In this document: piece by piece, positions 52,640 through 63,299 of the stretch
Numbering within the stretch: position 1 is the first letter of the stretch
Layout of the letters: each line of letters opens with the position of its first letter
Assembly (NCBI GenBank): GCA_948567375.1
Contig: OX419761.1
Span: 17,796,501-17,860,500, forward strand
Source: Lunularia cruciata
Taxonomy: Eukaryota > Streptophyta > Marchantiopsida > Lunulariales > Lunulariaceae
Direction of reading: 5' to 3'
Length of the DNA: 64,000 nucleotides
Program-made: the position numbers and the translations under genes
Notes under the pieces: model-generated
What the model saw: the letters and a program-made list of their open reading frames with translations, nothing else
What the model was told of the DNA's origin: nothing
Database searches by the model: none

Positions 52640-54470
52640 TTTGCACAAGCATTGTCCACTACCCCTTGCCTTTCTCCAAGAGGCTTGTTAGGGATGATAT
52701 ATGAGCATTGTAGAGATTAATTTTAGGCAGATGATCTTCCTAATGGTTTTACCAAGTTGTTTCAAGTGGCCACAATAGTAGCAAGAGGATACATTCTTAT
52801 GTCTATTAGTCGGGTATTAGGTGCTAGTCAACTTCTCACGATGGAGAAGGACACAAGGGGCATTAGACCAATTTCTATAAGAGAGATCTTCTTAAGTTTG
52901 GTCATCCACACCTTGTCCTTCAACATTGATCTCACTTCCAACAACACCTTAGTTCAGATCAATTTGGTGGAGCTACACCTAGAGGATGTGAGACTATATT
53001 TCTAAACATTAGTGCACTCCTAGATATCCATCTAGAGTGAGTCATCCTATAGGTGGATGTTGAGAATGCTTATAATAGCATCTTACAAGCATCCAAATTT
53101 AGAGAGCTTAGGGAGGTTGTGGGATCCTTGGCAAATCTTATTCCTTTTGTTTAGTCTTTTTATGACTCTATTGCTTCCCTTTACTACCAACATGGTTGTT
53201 CACAAGAAGGAGTCACCCTCTTGGAGTTAGCTATTGGTGCACATCAGGGAGATCCTTTAGGGGGACTCTTTTTTGCCATAGCTCACTTTAGAGCTCTCTT
53301 ATCTACTACTATGGCCATTGTCATGCCATTTGTAGCGTCACACTTAGATTGCTTGGACTCTCGGGTAGTGTTGGTAGTCGGAGGTATGTTGGCAATTACT
53401 TGCAGACTACTTGTTGATGGTCAGATTTACTATTTGGAGTATTGACTACATAGTGGGGCTCACCATCACTTGCACCGTTTGCACCATTGGGTGTGCTGTC
53501 ACTACGACCATTCGGGTTGGAGATCTCGGTCAAAATCAGAGGTATACCTTGAAAGTGCAGCTCCAAAGAGCTCACTTCTCTAATGTTGAGCCTTCAAGTT
53601 CTTGCCTAGAGTGGATAGAGAGCCGGTGAGAATTACATGGAGTCTCTTGGCTAGAGTGGATGTGGCTTGATTGTAATCAATGCACAATTGTTGGCAAATT
53701 GTTCAGTGCCATATCAAGTATTGATCTTACTGAGTGTGATTTGAGTTGTGAATAAACTGATTATTATGGCACTTTAGAGTACATTTATGACTTATGTGTG
53801 AGTTGTGATTCTATAGTTTGTGATGTTTACAGCAATGTATGTTGTGTAGCAATGTATATATGCATGATACCATGCAAGGTTGTGTATTTTCCTCCTTGGC
53901 AAATGATACACACATCATGGGCACTATAGATCAGATTAGGCAAGCCTTTGACCACTAGACTCCCAAGCTACATCTAGTAGGCATGAGAGTCAAGGTGTCA
54001 AAGTGCAGTGCATGGTCCCCTTTAGGTATCCTCCCCACCTTGAGCTTCCAAAGGGAAAATCATATCTATAGATAGACTACATGTTCTTGGAGTGCCAATA
54101 GGATCTGAGGATTTTGTCGCATGCTTCTTAGAAGTTGCCCTTTGCAAGCAAAGGATGTTCTCCATGTGATGACCTTTTATTACTAGGAGATCCACAAGTG
54201 GAATTTGGTATACTCTCCTCTAGTATTGCTCATTGACCAACTACCTCTTCCGCACAATTCTCCCCTCCTTGACCTTTCTATCACATCTAAGAGCCTTTGA
54301 TAGGAGGATTATGGGAGTCTTTGGTGATATTATTGGACCAAGGACATTTGAGTGTGTGATAGGGGATTTGGCACGTGGACAAACATCTCTATTGATCTCA
54401 TGTGGAGGGATTGGCTTGCTATCTATGGAGGAGATGACACCTATAGCATTTTTGGGTAGTTAGTCTCTCT
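52640..54470 (+). pseudogene. Reverse transcriptase, copy 5, split by an insertion
   Basis: 52757-53005 has ASQLLTMEKDTRGIRPISIR. 53040-53320 has VDVENAYNSILQAS and HQGDPLGGLFFAIAHFRA (the Q-G-D-P block). The catalytic box should follow directly, but 53329-53870 is foreign. The RT resumes at 53871, frameshifted through the A-D-D region, with the thumb at 54233-54463 (LSHLRAFDRRIMGVFG). Confidence 0.78.
53329..53870. mobile_element. 542-bp insertion in the RT of copy 5
   Basis: It is bounded by CATGCCA (53322-53328) and CATGCAA (53871-53877), which look like a target duplication of the uninterrupted CATGCCA. It starts TTTGTAGCGTCACAC and has no long ORF. It could be a solo LTR (TGTAGCG start) or another short element. 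Confidence 0.6.
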
Positions 54471-54779
54471 TGGCACCCCTACTTTCCTCTTGTTTTGTGG
54501 TTGTTGATAGGCCAGTTTTGGAGATTTATGTGACAGAGGTGGAGGAGGGATCCTTTCCTCTCCAAATATTATTGTGGCAAACGAGAGATAATCTATCCCC
54601 ACAGGTACGTGAAGACCTTCCATCTTTTGCTTCACTATTGTCAGATTGGACTAGAAGTTCATGTCTTCCTTGATGGAGTGATAGTGTCAACATACATACA
54701 TTCTCTTAGTTGACTCATCCATTCTTTAGGCTACTAGAGCACGTCTTCACTCTCATTCTGGCAAAGGTGCAGGCTCTTG

Positions 54780-55500
54780 GGTCCTAGCTCAGCCATGCAT
54801 CAAGGGCATTTTGACTTGCACTAGCTACTTTCTCTACAACAATGAGGTTTTGCTTGGGTTGGTTGACCCATCTAAATCTTCATTACTCACTTGTGAGTGT
54901 GGTTTTACACTAGATGTAGCAGCGGTCCATATGACATGGTGTCCTTTTGGAGGACAAAGGATAGCTACCCATGATGCTATTAGGGACGTAGTGTTTGCTA
55001 TGGCATGAGAGAGTGGTTACTTGGCTTGGAAGGAGCATTCTTATGATTTGTAGACAACACGTGTCAGGGCAGACTTATACTTGGTCCAAGATGATCAGGT
55101 GACAATAGAAAATGCTATGTTATGGACCCTATGCATGATACAATTTTGGAGGGAGTGATTACCCATCCCCTTGGATGGGCAGCTAGTGCAGCAGCAGCTC
55201 ACAAGGTTTCCAAGTATAGGGTATGCAGCGAGGTCACCTCTTTGTTCCTCTAGGCTTGGAGTTATATGGAGCAATGGATATGGCATTCAACATATTTGTC
55301 AAGGAGTGCGTGAGCGCTTACATGTTAGGTGCCAAGGGTACCACTCACACTCTCTTACTTTGTAGCATATTTTAGACAAGATGTGTCTATTGGTCGAGAG
55401 AGAGCAATGGTTGGTGCAATCATAGGAGAGCAATCATACTAGGTGATGCTTCTTTGGATGCTGTTAGGGGACCATAAGACTTGCATAGCTCAGATATCTT
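54780..55500 (+). pseudogene. C-terminal knuckle and endonuclease-like domain, copy 5
   Basis: CECGFTLDVAAVHMTWC, then RIATHDAIRDVVFAMA (open at 54811-55008), a TGA, then RADLYLVQDDQVTIE at about 55065. Shortly after, the frame is lost; LGVIWSN and HVRCQGYHSHS remain of the C-terminal extension. It matches copy 2 segment by segment. Confidence 0.68.
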
Positions 55501-55640
55501 AGGTGCAGTAGGGCAGATTTCTCATATCTACTTTATTGTGGCTTAGCCCCCATTTTAGCTATTTTGTCTCACCCTTGTATGGCTTGATAGGGTCTTCCCA
55601 TCCTTCATGTTTCTACGTGGTTGCCCTGTCTCTCAAGTGT

Positions 55641-56084
55641 TAGCTAACGAATGACAATGAAGCAACCAGCAATCACCGAGACTTCACTATTGACATGGCG
55701 AGAAAAAGTTCAACACGATGCAGGCAAACGTATATGTTCTTGCGTTGTCATACTGTTTGAGGTTCACAAATGAAACAACTTCCAATCCTGGCCTCCGCTT
55801 GAACGTCCTAGAGGAGTTTTATAAACATCATCAGAATTTCCATGTCAACTCCTATCGAATTTGCAAGCAAATTTCGAGAGGATGGCACTGTTCTAACGGA
55901 CGTGTTAGAGCTTCCCCTTTCCAAGTCAGTTTTTTACATGCTGCACCCCTTCTCCGTTTCAGGCTAAGTCGTCCATTATCACAATTCAACATTATAAGAG
56001 GTGGATATTTTACATTGAAATTATCAGCAGAAACCAATCTCTATAGATATCCTTGCTTCCTCTTTTAATTTTTCAAGGCATTTC
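55641..56084. other. Non-coding
   Basis: A 116-aa ORF at 55718-56068 is open on the plus strand, and 61 aa on the minus strand overlap it. Neither resembles a known family and I do not call a gene. Confidence 0.35.
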
Positions 56085-56866
56085 TTTTTGGGAAAATCTG
56101 GTGGATATCCCTGTATTTTGCCGCAATCTGAAAAACATACTCTTGTAGTTTCAAAATATTGTGGATAGACTTCTAGATCCGATTTGATATTGGTAATTGT
56201 AGATTATTACATTTGAGGAAACAAGAAAACTTTGGACAGATTTCCTGATGGTTCTCAGTGGTAGACGAAGCAAAGTAGAGACGAGTATAGGCTATGTATA
56301 GGGAAGTTTTTTCCCTTCCATTCCCTCGATATGTCAAAACTCGATATTAGGAAAGTAGTAATTTTCATTACAATTTCATAATGAATCATCATTCTTCAAA
56401 GCTCATGAGAGATCGAGCTTTCAATTCTAGTTCAACTATGGTAATAGCAAAGTCTTGAGAGATTGGTTGGATGTTATATGCCTACAGTTCTTACTTGCCA
56501 CATTGTAAATCAGCTCTCTACTTTATTCTCAGCTTGATTGTAGAATCTCGATCCAGACTTATTCACTCTTTACTTCCGGGTATCACAACTTGAGATATAC
56601 TGCAAATATCCACAAACGGACTAATAACCTAATTTCTTTCTGTGGTTTATGCGGATCAGAGCATGTTATTCCGCGCCACCTTCACATCTCCAGTGTTGTT
56701 TATGGTACGCTTTACTGGAGTCAGGGGTGCGTCCTACTGGAGTCAAGGTGCATCCTACAGGAACCAGAAATATATTAACCATGTTTTGAAACTACAGAGG
56801 TATTTTTCAGATTATGGAAAAATACAAAGATATCCATCAAATTCAAAAACTATTTTTCTTAATATT
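56085..56866. mobile_element. Foldback element with about 80-bp inverted ends
   Basis: 56090-56172 (GGTGGATATCC, CAATCTGAAAAACATAC, GTAGTTTCAAAATATTG) is the imperfect reverse complement of 56775-56860. The 600-bp middle has no transposase. No clear target duplication. It may be a MITE or an old Mutator-like fragment. Confidence 0.55.
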
Positions 56867-58364
56867 TTAGTTTTTAAGTTCATGTTGAAGTGAGTCGTCT
56901 CTCTGCAGTGAATGCGGTTTCTTTCTTTTAGTTTCCCTCTTTAACTTATTCTGTTCCTCAAACATTGCCAATTGTCAGTAAGTTTCCGAATTTCTAGATC
57001 CTTTAGAGCACCTAGTAGGTACCCTACACGATAATATTCCACAACTAGGCGCCTGAAACCATCATTTAAACCTCCACACTTAAAATAAGTGGTTAAATAT
57101 TAGTACGTAATTACTTTTACACCGCTTTTCCTTAGTTTCTTGTAATGTCAAATTTTTTCGCTCCTGGTTGGTTACAAAAGTTCCCTGTTCTATTGAGCTC
57201 TCTGTTATCTCATATGGAGGTTAACGTAACCTCACAAATGTAGGTTAAAGTGGGAATTATTATGTAAATCTCTAGACAAATCTGGTTTTTTCCAGTAAGT
57301 AAATTGGATTCTCTCTAACTAATACTTGCTAATTTATCGGGGTTTTACTTGAACGTAAATTAAGTTAATTGTTTTATTTACAGGTTTCTCTCTTACAGGT
57401 AAACTGATCAAATACTTAAATACTTAAATGCTTAGATCATTAGTTTCTTGGTAAAGTAAAAAAATTCAATACGTGTAACATGAATTCTAGTCCAGACTTT
57501 TAACCCATCAATGAATTTCTCGATGTATCTCTCATCTGAAGTTTTCATTCATAGAATAATATTCTAAGGTAGTCTTTTAGAGTTCATTTAGCAAGATATG
57601 AATGATTACATGTGACATATAGAAATTTTATTACTTCGTTCTGATTAGCATGTATGAGTGTATGATATCAATTAGCCGTAAAATGAGTGAGTAGGGCGAT
57701 AAACCTTGGTATATCTCGGTCGATTTGTGATATGTTCCGTGCGCCGGAAAATAGTTCTCCTTAACGTGTATTCTCTACAAAATTTAGCACATTTTCCTCT
57801 TGTGATAATAGTTGCATCACAATGACTCAAAATTGAGTGCAAGAGAAATTATTTAGGACTCAATTATTCTATATCAACCTTGTTCATGGAAAATGATCTT
57901 CAATCTTGTGAAATTTCCAGTTTAACACTAAAGATTCCGGAACCTATACCCATGATTAGAAGAGAAGACGGTATAAACGAAAAGAAAAAGAAAAAATCAT
58001 GAGAGAAAGGTGTTGCTGAAAAATTATGTAGGATAAGGACAAAATAGAAGAGAAAAGGAAAGGGCCTGACAAGAGTGGTAAATTGATATAACCCCTCAGG
58101 AACAATCACTAAAATTCAACATAGTTGGAATTCTTTGTTCAATGACACCTGCAGTTTAAAGAGTGGTATAATTTTCTTTATAACCTACAATAGCAAGTTC
58201 AAATATTTCTGAAAAGCTTTACTCCTCTGATATTTTTGGATAGAGATAGACTTAACAGTATCCTAAGTTTAACACATAATTTCACGGTAATTAAGTTTGC
58301 AGAAAGACTAAACAGTGGTGTGTATCACTTATGTACCCATACATCCCCGTAAAAAGTTCTAACG
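56867..58364. other. Non-coding, AT-rich
   Basis: No gene, RNA or clear repeat recognised. Short ORFs here are AT-rich chance readings. Confidence 0.4.
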
Positions 58365-58583
58365 GGTAATCCATAAAACTCGTATGGGTAGCGTGATGGC
58401 GGGTATTTGAGTTTTATGGGGAAATGTCTATAGCCATGTAGAATCTGATGGGAAATGAAATCCGCATAAAAGATTTTACAGGTAATCCATGTAACTTTTA
58501 TGGATAGGATGATGGGGTATTTGAGTTTACTGGGAAATGTCTATAGTCATATCGAATCTTTTGGGAAATGGATTCTACGGGAA
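58365..58583 (+). repeat. Two-unit tandem repeat, 116-bp unit
   Basis: GGTAATCCAT starts each unit (58365 and 58481). GGTATTTGAGTTT and GGGAAATGTCTATAG follow at matching places in both. Partial echoes continue to about 58640. Confidence 0.75.
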
Positions 58584-59480
58584 GTGAGAACGTGATCGAT
58601 AAAGTTTTATGGGGTCATGGGGAATCCATAGAATTTAATGAATAAACATTTACCAGAAGCTTTTGCTTATAAAAAGTCTTTCATAATACCCTGAAATATT
58701 AGGGTAATGGTCAATAAAAGAACCCAATCTTTTTATCGGTACCCGTCTACATCCATAAAAATCCATAGAATCGACAACCAAGACCCTTCCAATAGCCCTT
58801 TAAGCTTCACGTGGGTGTTATTGCGCGCATGATGTCACGAACAACTATACGAGAGGGTTTTAATTTTAAAAAACAAGGAATATTTCCGGAAGTGACTCTC
58901 TTCTGTACAAATTTTGCCAAACCTAACAAAGAATATTTTACGGGACCAGTAGGGGAAGGGAATTTGAAAATGAAGGCTCCCGTAAGGAGTTTACGGGGTG
59001 AAGGGCTGTTCTATGCGACGGTTCAAATCTTATATACCAATGTGATAAGGGAAGAGTTCCGGGAGACCTAATATTAATAAAGGTTATGTAAAACATGCCA
59101 TGTGGTATTTGAGTTTAGTAAGTTATGAAATATGGCACTTGTAAAGTTCGTACTATTTGTTTGCGTCCATTTCAAAATGGAGGAACTTTTTGCTTACGAG
59201 AGAAACCAAATTTTCTCGGAAAACCGAGTAATCTCCCGATCAAATTCCCTTCCCAAATTTATGGTTCCTTTTCTTCCTTGCCATGACGGAGTTGTGTGCG
59301 CAGTTGCAAATTGATTTCTGTTAGTTCAATTTCACGATTTCTGTTAATTAAATTCAAAGTTCACTTGCAGCAAATTGACGCTCCTATGAATGAGTTTATC
59401 TACAGCAGCAAGAAACTTTCAAGAGAATGAATGAGAGATCCATTGACATTAACGAAGAAAGATTGAAAGAGAATGGGAAC
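58584..59480 (+). other. Non-coding, with one small unassigned ORF
   Basis: The 86-aa ORF at 58811-59071 (ARMMSRTTIREGFNF and so on) is in a less AT-rich patch but has no recognisable domain. Nothing else supports a gene. Confidence 0.3.
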
Positions 59481-59771
59481 TAATATTTCCACATCCATTT
59501 TCTACATTTCCACACCTCTCACCAAGTTTGAGAGTGTTATACCTCCCGTGAAATTGGGGAATTCCAAATTAGCACATATTTCCATCGTACTCCAAATTTG
59601 GCAATGGATTCTCAAACATCCAGGCAGAAGCAAATATTTAGTGGAAGGAGACTTCCAAGCAGAAGCAATTTGCTAAATGAGAATTCCCAAACTTGATGGG
59701 AGCTATTATCTTAAACTCTCAAACTTGGCAAGAAGTGTAGAAATATAGAAAATGGGTGTAGAAATATCAAT
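59481..59771. mobile_element. Foldback MITE-like element, about 290 bp
   Basis: The left arm (TAATATTTCCACATCCATTT, then CCAAGTTTGAGAG) is the imperfect reverse complement of 59680-59771, with arms of about 95 bp. It has no coding capacity. Target duplication not resolved. Confidence 0.65.
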
Positions 59772-60684
59772 TCTGAAGAAAAAGAATTTTGAAAAGGAGT
59801 GAAAGGGTATTCAAAACAAAGGGGCATGGAGAGGGGTCGCATAAGGCCAGCTCTTGGGCAACTCAATGCACTAAAAACCTTGATACTTGCATGTGGACTT
59901 GTTGTCCAATTCTTGGTACACCTTCAATCACTAAAAGCGTTGGGTTGCAAAATTATGAGTGGAATCTTTGAATCCCTTAAGGAATTACTACCAAAGGTAA
60001 GGGAGTTATACATCCTAGAGTCTAAAGATGAATTGCACTAGTTTTGGACATGTCATGTTCCTATCACTTTTGAGTTTTAATGAATGTGAACATATAACAA
60101 ATCTATCAACATTTAGATTGATTTGCACATTTACATTTCAGGTTGTAGCAATTTTGATAGAATACTGAATAGTGTAGGGGAGTTGTGTAGGTTGGAGATA
60201 TGAAACTGCACAAACTTCAATGGCCTGCCCAATTAGTTTGAGAAGTTAGGTACTATACTTTTGATGAAGATTCTAAACTCATAGGTGATACAAGCATGTT
60301 ACTAGTTCAAAACTTCCACCCCGTTTTTCTAGGGAAATATACTATAGATAACTCACCCATAAAGTCATCCAAGTGTGTAGGGCACCTTCCAAGACCCTCA
60401 ATGAGATACATTAGAATTCACGGTGTTATTACATGAGGATTGAGCAAGTTAGCTTTTTTGTATGTATTTCTTTTTCTACAGAGCTCTTTTAGTTCTATGG
60501 AGGTTATAGATTAAGCAATATTAACAATTAAAGTGTTCTTTATTATAGGCACTATAACAACCTAATATCAACTTACTAATACTAAAAGTATAATCAATAA
60601 GAATGAGTCAATCTTACGAGGATATGGGTCAAAAATAACTACAACTGAAGGAGAATGTCACAAGGTGTAGTTTTTTTTTGTTTG
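59772..60684. other. Non-coding
   Basis: Overlapping short ORFs at 59789-60041 have no known domain. No RNA gene or repeat is visible. Confidence 0.35.
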
Positions 60685-61640
60685 CTATATAAACTCTTCG
60701 GTAGAAACCACTTCCAATTTGAGGGTAGAGGCATCATTGGGGAACTCTACAGCAAACCAAAAATAATCTACATCATTGTCAAAACTAATTGTAACCAAAC
60801 TTACCTTAAAGGTGATAGTTGACTTTGCCCCAAAGCTTTCAACCCAGATGTCATGTACTACCCTTCCCTGAAAGGTAGTACCATGCCACCAAAGGAGTCT
60901 TTTTGGCAATTAAATGTCATCGATTTTCAGATCTGTGTTTCTTGTGGCACTAAGGATTTATCAAATCCATCATCGGACCGCTCTACATCTTTGATCCCAA
61001 TTGCCAACCCTCTCCATAGGATTCAAATACGTAAACTCCTACTATAAGATTTGCACCACTTATCATGCAAGGGCATTTGAAGGTATACACTAGGTGAATA
61101 CAGATTGATCATACTTGACTTTGGATTGTACATAAAGTTGCATGGAAAAATTGACTCTCAAATTATCATGTAGAAGCCTTATGTACAATTTCTTTTTGCT
61201 ACTCCACTTTGGCCCAAAGGATCTTTGATGGTTAAGCTGGTTCTTTGCTAACCCTAACTTCTCCACTATTACTTAGAGCAGCTCTACTAACAGGTTCCAA
61301 ACTTCTTTTGCTTGCAGGATGCCATCCTTCTTTGTCTCTTCTGGGTGCATGCACTTTGCTTGAAAGTCTTCTTGGAATATCTTGTGCATTTGCTCTCTTT
61401 TTGAATCCTTCTCCTTAGCCACTGTTATTCCTTTGCTTGAGCCTCCAAATGCAAGGACATCTCCTTTTGATATTTGGTCATGTGGAGATCAAAGATGGTC
61501 AACCAAATCTTGGCATTATTTATCTCTTGGCAAAGGTTCTCTACTTCTTTGTCCCTGGCTTGTAGTTGGTCCTCATACTACTACCCAACTACATTTCCTT
61601 CTTCTCCAGTTCCAGCTTAGGGTAAGGTATTGGAGAGTTG
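60685..61640 (-). pseudogene. Decayed ORF with coiled-coil character
   Basis: On the minus strand, 61545-61415 reads ARDKEVENLCQEINNAKIWL and MTKYQKEMSLHLEAQAKE. In the next frame comes SKREQMHKIFQEDFQAKC, then KRSFGPKW-like sequence. Further on, 60909-60685 is an open 74-aa piece (SFGAKSTITFKVSLVTISFD). The Glu/Lys/Gln heptad-like part resembles in style the ORF at 19757-20330. Unknown function, with stops and frameshifts. Confidence 0.38.
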
Positions 61641-61781
61641 CACTTGCACTAATTTTTTTTCTCTTGATCCTACTGCATTGAAATAAAGGATTCACTCTAT
61701 CTTTTTGCCTCTGTAACAATATGGAGTTTAGTGACGAAGTGAGTCGAGCTTATGAAGTAGATAATAAGACAAAATAGCCTA

Positions 61782-62012
61782 GAATATTCTAGAAGCATCT
61801 AAGAAGCTTCTTGGGAAGCTTCCCAACTAGTTAACTTGCACCCTAAGCAGGTAGCTTCTGGAAGGAAGCTTCTAGAAGCTTCTAGAAGCTTCTAACTAGC
61901 TTAGCTTGCACGCTAAGTAGGCGGCTTCTAGAAGGAAGCTTCTTGAGAAGCTTCCTAGTTAACTTGGCTTGCACTCCAAGAAAGCGGCTCAAGGAAGCTT
62001 CTTGAGAGGCTT
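61782..62012 (+). promoter_or_regulatory. Array of heat-shock-element units in LTR G
   Basis: GAAtaTTCtaGAA at 61782-61794 is a perfect three-unit element. At 61865-61892 six alternating GAA/TTC units stand at exact two-base spacing. More GAAGCTTC pairs occur at about 61803, 61815, 61936, 61947 and 61995. This is the nGAAnnTTCn consensus bound by plant heat-shock factors. They lie about 20-250 bp upstream of the TATA box. Confidence 0.72.
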
Positions 62013-62031
62013 CAAGGGACTTGTATGCTAC

Positions 62032-62040
62032 CTATAAATA
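62032..62040 (+). promoter_or_regulatory. TATA box of LTR G
   Basis: CTATAAATA, about 105 bp before the LTR end, at the position expected for the U3 promoter. Confidence 0.75.
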
Positions 62041-62145
62041 CCAAGGCCGAAGCTCATGCTAGGCATTCGGAGTTTTCCCTCATTCAAGTGTCCCAATGTG
62101 AATTTCCATTCTCCTATTTCTCTCCTCGGTTTCGGTCTTTTACAT

Positions 62146-62157
62146 TGGTATCAGAGC
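62146..62157 (+). other. Primer-binding site of element G
   Basis: TGGTATCAGAGC, a perfect complement of the plant initiator tRNA-Met 3' end. Confidence 0.92.
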
Positions 62158-62415
62158 AGGAATGGGATGGATGGAATTTATGGACCACCAAATCCACTTC
62201 CGCCAAACCATTGGGACTTTCATGTCCAGATATTACCAAAGCATTGTTTCACACAGTTCATCACCTCACGCTTTGGGCAGGATTTTCTACATATGATCAC
62301 CGTGTCAAAGGAACCCTTGATACTTCCAGTTGTGACTTATGGAGAACGATGGACGTGTTGTATCTATGTGTTAATCAACTAGATAAATTGAGGGTAGTGG
62401 ATTAGGGTAGTAGCA

Positions 62416-63299
62416 ATGGCCGCAATACCGGATGTTATCCTTGCAATGCAACAACAAATCGAGCATCTTACTCGATTGTTGGATGAACAAGACCAGCAAC
62501 GACGAGAACAGATAGACAGAGCGCCAGTTCGAGATGGAGAAGATCGCATTCGATTTCCAAAACCCAAGGTGTTTGAAGGCAAGAATGTTCCAGGCACAGT
62601 GGAGAATTTTGTGTTTGACTGTGAACGTTACTTTGAAGCCACCAATCTTCAAGACGAGCGGAAACAAATTCTCTTGGCTTCTAGCCAGTTGGATGGCGTG
62701 GCAAAACTTTGGTGGCGATTCCGAGTAGAAAGAGCTGAACAACAAATTGTTACACCAATTTTGACATGGGCAGAATTCAAGGATGCAATACTTGGTCAAT
62801 TTCAGACTATAAATGCCACCCGAGCTGCACGAGATAAATTGGCGGAGTTGAGGCAGATTGGTTCGGTGAGAAGCTACATCACACAATTTCAGAATATCAT
62901 CATGCAAATTCCAGATATCCAAGAAGGTGAAGTTTTGGATCGATTTGTGCGAGGATTGAAGTCACGAACCAGATTGGAGGTGACCATGCGAGAGCCACAG
63001 AACGTAGAAGAAGCCATGCAATTGGCTGAGCGTTTTGATTCCTTAGTTGCAACAACTTGGTCTCGACCTCGACCTACACAAAACCTACCCGTACCACGAG
63101 TGGAAGAACCGGTACCAATGGAGATTGATGCTATCCAGCGAAGACCACTTGGCACAGTAGATAGAGAAAGATTATACAAAATGGAGGTTGCTTTTATTGT
63201 CGCCAGTTGGGGCATCGCATTACTGAATGTCCACTCAAGAATGGACGACCTTGACAAGTTGCCCAAGTGGAGGTTGTGGAGCGGAATGATCCGGGAAAC
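62416..63299 (+). pseudogene. Gag, element G
   Basis: A long ORF from ATG 62416: a heptad-like N-terminus (MQQQIEHLTRLLDEQDQQRR), then the retrotransposon gag domain (VENFVFDCERYFEATNLQDE, GVAKLWWRF, TWAEFKDAILGQFQ, RSYITQFQNI). The zinc knuckle CFYCRQLGHRITEC (63189-63230) is perfect but in another frame, because one A appears lost from an A-run near 63180. A TGA just after the knuckle and a second frame change near 63290 separate it from protease. So the fusion is broken, though far less than in the other elements here. Confidence 0.88.

Larger units (their letters stand above)
51300..55640 (+). mobile_element. Non-LTR retrotransposon, long copy (copy 5)
   Basis: It runs from a 5' UTR matching copy 2 to a 3' UTR ending CTACGTGGTTGCC at about 55630. 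Contents in order: C2H2 finger, linker with a GGGGA repeat, RT split by a 542-bp insertion, knuckle, endonuclease-like region, C-terminal remnant. Without the insertion it is about 3.8 kb, similar to copy 2. No target duplication was identified. Confidence 0.8.
61712..62144 (+). mobile_element. 5' LTR of Ty3/gypsy element G, 433 bp
   Basis: It starts TGTAACAATATGG and ends TTTTACA, one base before a perfect tRNA-Met primer site. It contains heat-shock-element units and a TATA box. The 3' LTR lies beyond the window, so LTR identity cannot be checked. Confidence 0.82.

Noticed and set aside
55718-56068. 116-aa ORF as a gene
   Set aside because: No recognisable domain, no neighbouring gene signals, and overlapping ORFs on the other strand.
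61782-62012. GAAGCTTC repeats as cloning or adapter artefact
   Set aside because: The units are spread over 230 bp at varied spacing within a well-bounded LTR with TATA box and primer site.
62371-62922. 183-aa minus-strand ORF
   Set aside because: It is the antisense shadow of the gag ORF of element G, which has clear gag blocks.
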